64,000 nt of DNA from Chitinophaga niabensis (GTDB taxonomy: Bacteria; Bacteroidota; Bacteroidia; Chitinophagales; Chitinophagaceae), in contig NZ_FSRA01000001.1 in the NCBI RefSeq assembly GCF_900129465.1, forward strand, positions 3,102,482 through 3,166,481, in the 5' to 3' direction. Positions 43,549-52,613 of this stretch are shown piece by piece. Each line of letters begins with the position of its first letter. The stretch's first letter is position 1. The position numbers and the translations under genes were made by a program. The notes beneath the pieces were generated by a model, which was given only the letters and a program-made list of their open reading frames with translations, ran no database searches and was not told the DNA's origin.

Positions 43549-44190
43549 ATGAACAACAAGCTATCAAACATTTACTTAATTTTAATGATCCCCTCTTTGT
43601 TCTTCGGTTGTCGTGGCCGGGTAAAAGAGGAAAATAAAAATAATGCATCAGCAAGCTCCGTATCCTCCGGACAAAAATATCTTATAGATAAGAAGGAAAG
43701 TATTGTAACATGGAAAGGTGCTATGCTGGCTTCTGCGGAGGAACATACCGGGTACGTCCATATATCAAAAGGTGAATTGGTCATTGAAAAAGGTCAACTT
43801 ATGGGTGGTACAGTCGAAATCGACATAAATACGATTGAATATGCAGATAAGGAGAATAAAAACACCCCTATAAACCACTTAAAATCGCCTGATTATTTTG
43901 ATGTCGAAAAATTCCCCATTTCTACAATCGAAATTACCAGGGTTGCATCTGTGAGTGATACGACTATTAACGTTACAGGGAACCTGACCATTAAGGGTGT
44001 TACCCGCTCAGTTACTTTTCCAGCCCAAATAGAAGTTAAGGACGGAATTGTAAAAGCGAATGGCAAACTGACCATTGATCGAACAGATTGGGGCATCCGT
44101 TATAGATCAGGAAAGTTCTATGATATTTTAGCGGATCAAATCGTTTCGGATAACATTGAATTCCAAATGAAAATCGTAGCAACATTATAA
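43549..44190 (+). CDS. YceI family lipoprotein
   Basis: 213 residues from the ATG at 43549. Lipoprotein signal ending LFFGCRG. The YceI lipocalin-like barrel follows: YLIDKKESIVTWKGAM, GGTVEIDINTIEYAD, HLKSPDYFDVEKFPIS and GNLTIKGVTRSVTFPA, then IDRTDWGIRYRSGKFYD. YceI proteins bind isoprenoid-type lipids in the periplasm; the ligand here is unknown. It starts 40 bases after the end of the frameshifted gene and may share its transcript. Confidence 0.88.
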   Translation: MNNKLSNIYLILMIPSLFFGCRGRVKEENKNNASASSVSSGQKYLIDKKESIVTWKGAMLASAEEHTGYVHISKGELVIEKGQLMGGTVEIDINTIEYADKENKNTPINHLKSPDYFDVEKFPISTIEITRVASVSDTTINVTGNLTIKGVTRSVTFPAQIEVKDGIVKANGKLTIDRTDWGIRYRSGKFYDILADQIVSDNIEFQMKIVATL

Positions 44191-44290
44191 AAAATGCTGA
44201 ATAATGATGAATAAATCCAACACAACAGTTATTCAGACTGCTCTCCATAGCAGGCCTCTTTAGAGTAAAAATCTATCAAAAGATATAAGT

Positions 44291-44476
44291 ATGAAAAAGA
44301 TTGTTTTACCAGGTGCTATAATAGGATTGCTTTTAGTGACCTTGAGCTTATTTGCCAAGATCAATCACTGGAACAATGCGCGTACTTTCCTGAACTTTGG
44401 AATTGTGGGTTTTGTATTGCTCCTGGTTTGTGGTGTAATATTGGTTATTCTATCCTTCAAGGGCACAAAGCGATAA
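44291..44476 (+). CDS. Small two-helix membrane protein
   Basis: 61 residues. Two hydrophobic helices (LPGAIIGLLLVTLSLFA and FGIVGFVLLLVCGVILVIL) are joined by KINHWNNARTFL. The LFxKIxHW pattern is common in small Bacteroidota membrane proteins and in the N-terminus of GldL-like proteins. Function unknown. It lies 100 bases after yceI. Confidence 0.6.
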   Translation: MKKIVLPGAIIGLLLVTLSLFAKINHWNNARTFLNFGIVGFVLLLVCGVILVILSFKGTKR

Positions 44477-44549
44477 AGACACCTTTTGTGTTTAAAAATA
44501 TTGTAGAAAAAATAACCTGGCTACGATCATAATTGTTCGAAGACTTCCA

Positions 44550-45101
44550 TCACTGTTTCAAATAATGAAGTGCCACACTTCCGGATTTGAAACGTATGGT
44601 ATCGATCAGCTTTAGATCAAGCTTTTCCTGAAGGCTTCCGGGCTCCAGCAAGAGCCTTCCCTTTCCTACGATACCCGGATGAACAATCAGTTTGAATTCA
44701 TCGATAAGGCCTGCGCTGATCAGCTCCGGGAGCATGCTTACGCTATCTACCGAAATCTTTTTACCGGGTTGCTGTTTTAGTTTCAGCAGTTCTTCCGCAG
44801 GATTGCTACGGATAATCCGCGTTTTTTCGTCGCCGCTGTCCAATGATCGTGAAACAACAACCCTGTCAATAGCACTAAACTTTTGGGCAAATCTATTTTC
44901 AGCTGCTGTACCGGATTGATCTCTCGCAACATCGCTCCAATAGGGAAACATGAGCTGGTACATAACACGGCCGAAAAAGAACAGGTCCACGCCGTCCATC
45001 ATTTCTGTAAAATAATCCATAACTTCTTCACTTGGATTAAAGGCAGTGTGGTCGCAGTAGCCATCCAGGCTAATGTTCATACCGAATGATACAGTTCTCA
45101 T
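44550..45101 (-). CDS. Dihydrofolate reductase-like (RibD C-terminal) protein
   Basis: 183 residues from the ATG at 45101 (MRTVSFGMNISLDGYCD). The RibD-C/DHFR fold is shown by SLDGYCDHT, the LFFFGRVMYQLM helix, a conserved VVVSRSL strand, ISVDSVSMLPELISAGLIDEFKL and HPGIVGKGR. Reduces an unknown, probably pteridine- or flavin-like, substrate with NADPH. An open frame extends upstream to 45221 but overlaps the next gene and lacks family sequence. Confidence 0.82.
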   Translation of the reverse strand: MRTVSFGMNISLDGYCDHTAFNPSEEVMDYFTEMMDGVDLFFFGRVMYQLMFPYWSDVARDQSGTAAENRFAQKFSAIDRVVVSRSLDSGDEKTRIIRSNPAEELLKLKQQPGKKISVDSVSMLPELISAGLIDEFKLIVHPGIVGKGRLLLEPGSLQEKLDLKLIDTIRFKSGSVALHYLKQ

Positions 45102-45217
45102 TTTTATAGTTTTTAGCTTATAAGCCAAAAATAAGCGAGGCATTAAACATTTTGAGGGGTGTTCCGTGACAGAAAAGGGGGCTTTAAGGCCAAGTTTAGG
45201 GGGATCAGGCTTCTCCT

Positions 45218-46330
45218 TCATTTATTGCCGGCGTTCTGGCGTGCCAGCCTCTCCTTCCGCCTATCACTCAAATACTTCCTTACAGGGATGTCGTAAACTA
45301 CCATCACGAGGTACGCCATTCCCACCAGCAAAACTATCCCGCCTATGATAACGAAAGCCAGTTCCGTACTGCCAGGCTTATGATTGGTGTAATAATTGCC
45401 GAACATCCATAAAGCGGCATAATGCGTCATATATAACGGGTAAGAGATCTTCCCGGAGAATACGCAAATCTTCTTTAAACCAGGTTTTAATGCCGCCCCT
45501 GCCCCCAAAGCTATCAGCAGGGGAAAGTAAAACAGCACTACCAAAGATTCCGATAACCAATTCCAACTTGAGAATGGCATTACAAAGGCCAGGGATAACA
45601 ATATAGCCAAACCAACGAACCCCAGTTTGTTCCTGATGATCCAGTTAGAACGGTAAATAAGCAGCCCCGCTAAGAATGAATAGGATATCCGGGCACATCC
45701 ATCCCAAAAGGTCGGGCCGCTCCAGCCACCCAATAAATTACCGGAACGGTAACATACAAAGCAAATGGCCGCTGCGGAGATAATGGTTAACAATATCAGG
45801 TAACCACGTTTGATCTTACAGAGTACAAATGCATAAACAATATTGGCCGCATATTCCCAAAACAACGACCAGGACGGTGCATTGAGGCCGAACAGGTTAA
45901 ATCCACGATCGCCCATTACAGGAAAGGGTATAAGCAGTGCCGAGCATAAAAAGAGCAGGATGATCTTACCGGTACTGAACAACCCGGGATCACCGCCGAA
46001 CGGATCAAACAAAAATGCCAGCAGGCCTAATACAGATCCTGCTATAACCAGCGGGTGCAACCTGATAACCCTCGATTTAAAAAACTCAAGAATGCCCATT
46101 TTGGCTAAGCGATCGTCATAGGCATATGCGATCACAAACCCCGAAAGGCAAAAGAAGAAATCGACAGCCAGAAAACCGTGCCCGATAAAGTTCTTCCCTG
46201 GGTCCGTGTAAACCCATTCCATAAAATGGAATATTACAACGGCCAGCGATGCAATCCCTCTTAATCCATCGAGAATTTCGAAATGCTGTTTGGTTTGCAG
46301 AATTGTGGCGGAGGTTTTATTCGTATCCAT
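45218..46330 (-). CDS. Acyltransferase family 3 membrane protein
   Basis: 370 residues with about ten membrane helices. ILDGLRGIASLAVVIFHF at the start carries the conserved R, and the catalytic His is in this helix; GFLAVDFFFCLSGFVIAYAYDDRLAK is the second signature. The family O-acetylates or succinylates cell-surface sugars such as polysaccharide or peptidoglycan. Substrate unknown and no polysaccharide cluster is adjacent. Confidence 0.88.
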   Translation of the reverse strand: MDTNKTSATILQTKQHFEILDGLRGIASLAVVIFHFMEWVYTDPGKNFIGHGFLAVDFFFCLSGFVIAYAYDDRLAKMGILEFFKSRVIRLHPLVIAGSVLGLLAFLFDPFGGDPGLFSTGKIILLFLCSALLIPFPVMGDRGFNLFGLNAPSWSLFWEYAANIVYAFVLCKIKRGYLILLTIISAAAICFVCYRSGNLLGGWSGPTFWDGCARISYSFLAGLLIYRSNWIIRNKLGFVGLAILLSLAFVMPFSSWNWLSESLVVLFYFPLLIALGAGAALKPGLKKICVFSGKISYPLYMTHYAALWMFGNYYTNHKPGSTELAFVIIGGIVLLVGMAYLVMVVYDIPVRKYLSDRRKERLARQNAGNK

Positions 46331-46388
46331 TTAATTATTTATCCAATCAGTTTTAATGTGGAAACAACTCCTGTTTGTTCCGCCAAAT

Positions 46389-46417
46389 TATCTAAAATTT
46401 CCTCATTTTTTTAGATA
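46389..46417. repeat. Inverted repeat before the acyltransferase gene
   Basis: TATCTAAAA, 11 bases, TTTTAGATA, flanked by GCCA and TGGC that extend the pairing. It lies 59 bases upstream of the acyltransferase start and after the stop of the 448-residue gene. Hairpin or operator; no T run. Confidence 0.5.
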
Positions 46418-46459
46418 CTGGCAACTAAGCCCATTAATTGGCGGGGAAGCCGTTTAGTT

Positions 46460-47806
46460 TTACCGTAAGATCTTCCAAAGGAAATAAGAGGGATTTTCTT
46501 TAACCTTGTCCATATGGTCCCTGTAATCTTTTAGTCCCTTAATCGCGGCAATTGTAGTGCCGATCAGGCTGACGCCTCCTGTGGGTATACTTAGGGATAA
46601 TCCACCCAAACCTACAGCTATATTAAAATAGGTCTGCTTTTTAAGATGATCAAATTTCCTATTGATCTTATCCACCTGAACAACACCAATTTCATGCATA
46701 ATATTTTCAACCTTTAACTTTCTTTGTTGTTCATCCGTAATGGTCCTCAGTTCTTTGAACTGTCGTTCCAGCTCTATCCGAAAAGTGGTAAAAGTATTTG
46801 CCTCATGCAGCCGTACAGCCATCAGCTTGTCAATATCTATATTTTTAAAAAAAGGAATATTGACCTCCAACATCCTTTTTGTCGTGAAATCAACAATTGG
46901 ATCAGCAGGTTCAGCAACCAGGCTAAAAAGTGTTCCCATAGTAGAAGCAGTGACCATGGGATTGGCATTAACGAATGAACTGATTTTAGTAGCCCTGTAG
47001 GCGTGGGTAGCATAGTTATTGATCGCCCGGTCGATAGCCTGGTTCAACCATAATTGATAATCGTCTTTATCATAGTAAAACAGGGCCATATAATGCGCCC
47101 GCGCTTCCTCAGGAGTATTTCCTTTCGGCGGAATTTGTATTTCGCTTGATGGAGACGGCTTGAAGTTAAAAGTATATTTTACACCAGTTAAAGCATGGTC
47201 GTCAAAACGGATTTCAATACGATTAGGGTCTCGGACAGATGCTAAAGGAACATAATCATATGTACCTGAAGTAGTTAATTTGCCACCTCTCACTTCAACT
47301 TTTGTTCTTAACCATGTAAATAGATCAGCAGGGATATCTACTTCGCATTCATACTTGTCGTCGGTACTAAATCGCCCGTTTGTATCCCTGTAAACAATTT
47401 CCCATGGAACTGGCTTAACGAAATTGGCTGCGACCATGGGTGTTATATGTTTCATAAACCTGCATGCATCTGCCAGGACCGATTTTGAATCAGGGCTGCC
47501 CCAGGAGTATTCTATTCTAAAAAGAAACTCTGAAATGGGATCATGAATAATATATTGGTCTAAAAAAAGCGCAGTTTGGGTGATAGTATCTAAATATCTT
47601 TTATTAGTAGAATTGTATATCTTCAATAATGAAGTTTCCTTATTTACATCCTCAATAATTTCCTTCGCGAAACGATCAGTATAATTTGAATACTTATCCA
47701 TTTCTTCTTCAATGCGGGAAGCAGATTCATTTTTGAAATTATTGGCCATACTTTTTTCATGAAAAAAAATGCTTTCAGCAAGAAAATCGTATAAAATACT
47801 TCCCAT
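46460..47806 (-). CDS. Unrecognised 448-residue protein
   Basis: I do not recognise a family. The protein starts with an amphipathic, charged region (EEEMDKYSNYTDRFAKEII), has a middle strand-rich part (about 130-225), a helical part from about 240 with a Leu/charged coiled-coil-like stretch RFRIELERQFKELRT type near 350-400, and one glycine-rich hydrophobic segment near 409-428 (VGLGGLSLSIPTGGVSLIG) followed by a short basic tail. There is no signal peptide. An internal Met at residue 20 is an alternative start. Base composition is clearly more AT-rich than the flanking genes, which suggests transfer. It stands alone between long gaps. Confidence 0.6.
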   Translation of the reverse strand: MGSILYDFLAESIFFHEKSMANNFKNESASRIEEEMDKYSNYTDRFAKEIIEDVNKETSLLKIYNSTNKRYLDTITQTALFLDQYIIHDPISEFLFRIEYSWGSPDSKSVLADACRFMKHITPMVAANFVKPVPWEIVYRDTNGRFSTDDKYECEVDIPADLFTWLRTKVEVRGGKLTTSGTYDYVPLASVRDPNRIEIRFDDHALTGVKYTFNFKPSPSSEIQIPPKGNTPEEARAHYMALFYYDKDDYQLWLNQAIDRAINNYATHAYRATKISSFVNANPMVTASTMGTLFSLVAEPADPIVDFTTKRMLEVNIPFFKNIDIDKLMAVRLHEANTFTTFRIELERQFKELRTITDEQQRKLKVENIMHEIGVVQVDKINRKFDHLKKQTYFNIAVGLGGLSLSIPTGGVSLIGTTIAAIKGLKDYRDHMDKVKENPSYFLWKILR

Positions 47807-47968
47807 AAGATCTACGCATTAACTTTAAAAATTCATACTGGAAGATCGGATATTTTAGATCATCAAAATCAATAATATTGCATCATGGTCAACTCATCTA
47901 TTTCTTGCTTGTGAATGACCGCATTAGATCATGGCCTTATTCGGCCATTCTCCCGCATAACATCTGGT

Positions 47969-48439
47969 TTAGAATATTTCAACGATAACCGTTTCCTGCT
48001 TATTAAAAAGAAAACTGTCACCTGCTTTTTTATGTAACAATAACTTCGCAAGCGGAGCATATGGCGAAAGGAAAAATATCAGCTGATCATCTACCTGCTG
48101 TTTACCCAGGCCAACTGCAATAAAGAAAGAATGATCCGAACATCTCACATAAGCGCCTGTCCGGGCATTGGTATAAATGAGATCTGTATTTACTTTTTGC
48201 AACAGGTCAAGTTCCTTCATATTTTCTGCCTGCTGCCGTGCATACATATCTTTTTCCAGGTGCCCCATGGCTCTTCCTGTTTCATATTTATCGCCTGCTG
48301 AACTTTTCCCCTCGTTATTAGCTGCTTCCTGCGCATTGTCAATGGCTAGTTGTGCAGTGGCTATTCGCTCCTTAATAAGGAGTTCTCCGGCTTTTTTTAA
48401 ACTGGTTTTAAATTGGATCATTTGCTGCTGCGTCATCAT
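47969..48439 (-). CDS. GreA/GreB-like protein
   Basis: 156 residues. An N-terminal helical pair (about 1-75) with the conserved SSAGDKYETGRAMGHLEKDM, then a beta-rich C-terminal part including SPYAPLAKLLLHKKAGDSF, matching the FKBP-like domain of Gre factors (usual SPLGxALLGKxxGD). Gre factors rescue stalled RNA polymerase by cleaving backtracked RNA; the acidic tip residues of true GreA are not obvious, so the role could differ. Its ATG shares one base with the stop of the GH130 gene upstream. Confidence 0.75.
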   Translation of the reverse strand: MMTQQQMIQFKTSLKKAGELLIKERIATAQLAIDNAQEAANNEGKSSAGDKYETGRAMGHLEKDMYARQQAENMKELDLLQKVNTDLIYTNARTGAYVRCSDHSFFIAVGLGKQQVDDQLIFFLSPYAPLAKLLLHKKAGDSFLFNKQETVIVEIF

Positions 48440-49587
48440 CAGTGTTTGAGATCACTAATTGGATCGGCATCCGCGGGTTTGGCAGGATTATATATTGCCA
48501 CACCAACCCTTGAATCAGCACAGCCGTAGTAGAGGAACCATTTTCCTTTAAACCATGCCATACCTTCTATAAACACAGTACCATCCTGGTACTGCCCGCT
48601 TTTTTCAAACGGCTCCATAGGCCTGAAAAAAGGAACGTCCAGGCGGGCCAGCAATTTGGTAGGATCTTTTTTATCAAACAGCATTTGGCCTGCGCAATAC
48701 GCACCTCCGTTAAATCGTTTGTCTCCTCTGTCGCCGGAATTGTTCCTGCCATTATAGAGCAGCACAATTCCATCTTTAGTCATTACAGCAGGTGGGCCGC
48801 ATTCAGTCATATCGCTATCGAAAAAACCTTTTCTTGGTGATGCCAGTTTTAGCAATGCTCCCAGTGAATCCACTAATGGCGTCCAGTCAACCAGGTTGGC
48901 TGATGTTGCGGCATATACATGTCTTTCACCCCAGTACATGAAATACCGGCCATTCAGCTTAACAATAACCTGTTTATCTTTTTTAACCTGTGTTAAAATG
49001 GAGGCTGACTTTGTAGCTATGTTGAGGAACTTCCCATCATAGGCATCCTGGAATATCGGGCCATGTTTTGTCCAATGTTCCAGGTCTTTTGATGTGGCAA
49101 CTCCCAGCCTGGGTACTTTTCTATTCCATTGCGTATATAACATTACATAAGTACCATCTTCTGTTACGGCTATACGAGGGTCCTCACAGCCTCCCGGCCA
49201 TTCATACTCCTTCTGATCATCGTCAGCAGGGTAAAGAACCGGTTCCGTTTTGCGGGTGAAATGCATACCATCCGGGCTAATGGCATAACCCAGCCTTGAG
49301 GTACGGTGCCCTATTTTTACCCCGGTCTTGTCTTCAGCCCGGTAGAGGACAACGATCCTGCCATCTTTGACTGCTGCGCCCGGGTTAAAGGTATCATTGC
49401 TCTCCCAATGAATTTTGGCATTGGTCATTGGGTCCGTAAATGTTGCATTGGTATCTACTGAAATTACAGGATTTACGTTGTTGGGCCTTACAAAGCCGCC
49501 CAACGCCCAATCCGGAAGAATATTTTTATTTTGTGCAGTTGTATTTGTGCCGATCAATACCAGGCTTAACAGGAGAAAATACTTCAT
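48439..49587 (-). CDS. Secreted GH130-like glycoside hydrolase or phosphorylase
   Basis: 382 residues with a Sec signal ending TTAQN near residue 20. A five-bladed propeller fold is suggested by repeated YAISPDGMHF and VATSKDLEHW blades. GGCEDPRIAVTEDG is the GH130 signature with its catalytic Asp; family members cut or phosphorolyse beta-mannosides. The export signal favours hydrolase over phosphorylase activity. It leads a minus-strand run with a GreA-like gene, with MaoC and sulfatase genes upstream. Confidence 0.82.
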   Translation of the reverse strand: MKYFLLLSLVLIGTNTTAQNKNILPDWALGGFVRPNNVNPVISVDTNATFTDPMTNAKIHWESNDTFNPGAAVKDGRIVVLYRAEDKTGVKIGHRTSRLGYAISPDGMHFTRKTEPVLYPADDDQKEYEWPGGCEDPRIAVTEDGTYVMLYTQWNRKVPRLGVATSKDLEHWTKHGPIFQDAYDGKFLNIATKSASILTQVKKDKQVIVKLNGRYFMYWGERHVYAATSANLVDWTPLVDSLGALLKLASPRKGFFDSDMTECGPPAVMTKDGIVLLYNGRNNSGDRGDKRFNGGAYCAGQMLFDKKDPTKLLARLDVPFFRPMEPFEKSGQYQDGTVFIEGMAWFKGKWFLYYGCADSRVGVAIYNPAKPADADPISDLKH

Positions 49588-49601
49588 GATCCTAAACCGG
49601 T

Positions 49602-50057
49602 TTAAAAATGATACAGGAATACCACATCACCTGTGTAAGCCGGTTTGGCCTTGCCTTTAATGCTGAGTGTAGCACCAATGATCACTTTCGTTACACCTCT
49701 GAGATTAACTATAGAATTGAGCTTCGCTTTCAATTGAACTTCGTCGTTCACAAGCACGGGCTGGCCAAACTTAAATTGCTCTATACCGTAGTTAATTTCC
49801 ATTTTAACATTGCGGATGTCTGCAATCTGCTTCCATAAATAAGGAATTAACGCCAACGTCAAATAGCCGTGGGCAATGGTAGATCCGAAAGGGCCTTCAT
49901 TTTTTGCTCTTTCTTCATCTGTATGGATCCATTGATGATCAAGCGTTGCATCCGCAAACTTATTGATCTGTGCCTGATCTATTGTATGCCATTCAGAACT
50001 ACCTATTTCTTTACCCTCGAATGCCTGATATTCTGCGAAACTATTGACAATTACCAT
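49602..50057 (-). CDS. MaoC family dehydratase
   Basis: 151-residue single hot-dog domain. FADATLDHQWIHTD followed by FGSTIAHGYLTLALIP is the R-hydratase signature with the Asp-His pair. Converts (R)-3-hydroxyacyl-CoA and enoyl-CoA. No fatty acid partner is nearby; its placement between the sulfatase and GH130 genes is unexplained. 14 bases before the GH130 start. Confidence 0.9.
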   Translation of the reverse strand: MVIVNSFAEYQAFEGKEIGSSEWHTIDQAQINKFADATLDHQWIHTDEERAKNEGPFGSTIAHGYLTLALIPYLWKQIADIRNVKMEINYGIEQFKFGQPVLVNDEVQLKAKLNSIVNLRGVTKVIIGATLSIKGKAKPAYTGDVVFLYHF

Positions 50058-50128
50058 ACTCTTTATTTGTTTATTATTACCTGGTGATTAATGTGTGGCC
50101 CCAAGATACATGAATTTATAACCTACTC

Positions 50129-51550
50129 CTATTTCTTCTCTCCTACCAGTTTTTTTAACTGCGTGCGCAGGTCCGCCACATTTTTAGCCTGTAACGGTTC
50201 CGCAGCCAGGTTAACGGTTCCCTCATCGTTATATAATTCCGTAGCTATTAATGCCTGGGTCTTAAAATCATACCATTCTGTAAACCGGTACCGGCCGGTG
50301 CGCAGGGAATACCCCATAGCGGCTATACGGGATTCATCGGACAATGCTGCGTAAGGCCTGATGAACTGGCTGAGCGCATAGTTTTTTACAGCGGCACGGG
50401 CATTTGTTAATACCGGCACCAGGCTTTTACCAGCCAATCCATTGGGTACCGGAAGACCACACAAGGCTGTTAGCGTAGGATACAGGTCTACCAGTTCGGT
50501 GAGTACTGAAGTATGCCCTGCTTTGGCCACAGTGCCCGGGGCATTAATGATCAGGGGAACGCGGGTAGCATTTTCGAAGTTGGTGGCTTTGGCCCACATG
50601 CCCTGCTCTCCCAGGTGAAACCCATGGTCTGATAACAGCACTACGATAGTATTACTGGTGAGGCCATGGCTGTCCAATGCCGCAAGCAACTTACCAATCT
50701 GTGCATCCGTATAGCTTACCGCAGCATAGTAGCCCTGCAGGAGTTCTTTTACTTTTTCCCCGGGAATAGCTCCCTGCTCCGGGATATCCGTATAGCCCCG
50801 GAGTTCCTGTGATTGATGGAAGGCAATAGCCGGCGCATTACGGGGAACTGTTGTATCAGGCAAGGGCAGTGATCTGCCATCAAACTGTTGCCAGTAGCGA
50901 TCGGGTGCAGTGAAGGGAAGATGTGGTCTGCGAAATCCCACCGCCAGGAAGAATGGTTTATCTTTCAAACGGCTGAGCAGGTCAATAGCAGCTTCGGCCA
51001 CCTTCCCATCAATATACCCGGTATCTTCCACGGCTGCCCTTTCGGTAGCGGCAGCTTTTGATCTGCCGGCATTTTCAGTCAATACATATTTAGTGCCCGG
51101 TCCATTTCCGGTAACGCCTAACAAAGCAGGCCAGGACCATGAAGCAGGGTCATGGTGGGCCGGCGGATCGTGATAGATCTTTCCCGCCGCCGCCGTGGTA
51201 TAACCGTTGTTCTTAAAGTATTGTGGTAAGGTGATGATCGTGGGATGCAAAGGGCGGAAAGGTTGTGAAAGGCCCCATATCTTCAGTTGGTCAGGACGCC
51301 TGCCGGTCATGAAGGACGCGCGGGAAGGAGCGCAAACTGCTTCCTGGCAATACGCCCTGTCGAATACTCTTCCATTGGCGGCCAGCCGGTCGATATTCGG
51401 GGTACGGGCATTGGTATCACCATAACAACCGAGTACCGGCTTCAGGTCATCTACAATGATAAAGAGTACATTCTTTTTACCGGCCTGCTGTGCTGCGGCG
51501 GATTCATTGAACAAGCAAGCTGCCAGCATCCAACAGATAAGAAATCTCAT
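50129..51550 (-). CDS. Secreted sulfatase (iduronate-2-sulfatase-like)
   Basis: 473 residues with a Sec signal ending AAAQQ near 22. The active-site motif is VCAPSRASFMTGRRPD, with Cys near residue 72 to be turned into formylglycine. VLFIIVDDLKPVLGCYGD is the metal-binding start, and TIVVLLSDHGFHLGEQGMWAK is the other metal site. It removes sulfate from an unknown sulfated glycan or ester. The Cys type needs a maturation enzyme, none of which is in the window. It is followed by MaoC and GH130. Confidence 0.92.
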   Translation of the reverse strand: MRFLICWMLAACLFNESAAAQQAGKKNVLFIIVDDLKPVLGCYGDTNARTPNIDRLAANGRVFDRAYCQEAVCAPSRASFMTGRRPDQLKIWGLSQPFRPLHPTIITLPQYFKNNGYTTAAAGKIYHDPPAHHDPASWSWPALLGVTGNGPGTKYVLTENAGRSKAAATERAAVEDTGYIDGKVAEAAIDLLSRLKDKPFFLAVGFRRPHLPFTAPDRYWQQFDGRSLPLPDTTVPRNAPAIAFHQSQELRGYTDIPEQGAIPGEKVKELLQGYYAAVSYTDAQIGKLLAALDSHGLTSNTIVVLLSDHGFHLGEQGMWAKATNFENATRVPLIINAPGTVAKAGHTSVLTELVDLYPTLTALCGLPVPNGLAGKSLVPVLTNARAAVKNYALSQFIRPYAALSDESRIAAMGYSLRTGRYRFTEWYDFKTQALIATELYNDEGTVNLAAEPLQAKNVADLRTQLKKLVGEKK

Positions 51551-51597
51551 GCCTAAAAATAGCAGGATAATATTAAAAACACCAATCTTTATGTCCG

Positions 51598-52512
51598 TTA
51601 CTGCAAGCGTGCGTTGAAGAACGCAGCTGATTCACCGATAACCAGCTCCCATTTACCCGCCTGCGAAAACCCATGATCGGCTCCCGCAACCTCTACCCAT
51701 TTATTCGGCACACCTTTATCATTGAGGATATTAGTAAACTGCTGGTACTCGGCTTTGCTACCATCCGGAAGATCGCCTACCGCGTTTGATTCGGGGCGTA
51801 TATTGATGGTTGCCTTGCCCCGTCCCTGGTAAGCTACCCATAGTGGGCTGGCTGCCATATACGCCAGCACATTAGCCTGCACAGGCTCCGCTCCTACCGC
51901 CCTGTAGATCACTTCACGGATCCTTGGGTCCAGCGCCTGCACCTCCGCCTCATTCTGAAATGCGAAATTAGTGGCGCCTGCCCAGTTGCCCGCAACTTTA
52001 ACACGGCTACCTGTATTCTTATCCCCATAGGCATAAAGCAGTGCTAATGTACCACCCGCACTATGCCCTGCAATAGCCCATTTATCAGCGCTTATACCCC
52101 ATTCGCCGGATTTGGATACCGCCAGGTTAACCGCCGCCTGAATGTCATTCAGCTGGTCTGCTATCTTTACCGGGCTGGGTTTATGTACAATAGGATCACT
52201 GAGTACACCGTCTACATTCACCAGGCGATAGTTTACATTAAGCACAGCAAATCCTTTGGCTGAAAATTGTTGCGCATGTGCAGAAAATTCTGATTTATCG
52301 CCAGCCACAAATCCCCCACCATGTAGCATTACCACCACGGGCGTTTGTTCATTTCTGCCTTCAGGAAGATATACATCCATCTTTTGTTTCGCATCATCAC
52401 CAAAGGTAACATCCGTGATAACCCTTGCTGCTGCAGAACTTTCTTTGTCCTTCTTACAGGAAAAAAGCAGGAAGCAGGTACTTATAAAGAGATAAGCAAC
52501 AGACTGTTTCAT
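51598..52512 (-). CDS. Alpha/beta hydrolase lipoprotein (carboxylesterase-like)
   Basis: 304 residues. Lipoprotein signal ending LLFSCKKD. Oxyanion motif VVMLHGGGFVAGD, nucleophile IAGHSAGGTLA, and His in GADHGFSQAG near the C-terminus. Where the usual HGxxDxxVP acid motif would be, the sequence reads RPESNAVGDLPDGS, so the acid is probably that Asp. Acetyl- or feruloyl-esterase activity is likely. It lies 47 bases upstream of the sulfatase gene on the same strand. Confidence 0.85.
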   Translation of the reverse strand: MKQSVAYLFISTCFLLFSCKKDKESSAAARVITDVTFGDDAKQKMDVYLPEGRNEQTPVVVMLHGGGFVAGDKSEFSAHAQQFSAKGFAVLNVNYRLVNVDGVLSDPIVHKPSPVKIADQLNDIQAAVNLAVSKSGEWGISADKWAIAGHSAGGTLALLYAYGDKNTGSRVKVAGNWAGATNFAFQNEAEVQALDPRIREVIYRAVGAEPVQANVLAYMAASPLWVAYQGRGKATINIRPESNAVGDLPDGSKAEYQQFTNILNDKGVPNKWVEVAGADHGFSQAGKWELVIGESAAFFNARLQ

Positions 52513-52613
52513 GTGGTATTTTTATAAATAAAACAAAAACTGTTCCCATTTGCTGCTATATCCGGAATTGTTTAATTCATTACCTTTCATATATTTTAAC
52601 CCAAACCGAGCGA

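Noticed and set aside
44197..44236. CTGAATAA / TTATTCAG inverted repeat after yceI.
   Set aside because: Eight-base arms in AT-rich DNA with a 24-base gap and no T run; not distinguishable from chance.
47931..47948. ATGGCC / GGCCAT hairpin upstream of the 448-residue gene.
   Set aside because: Six-base stem without a T run; too weak to call a terminator.
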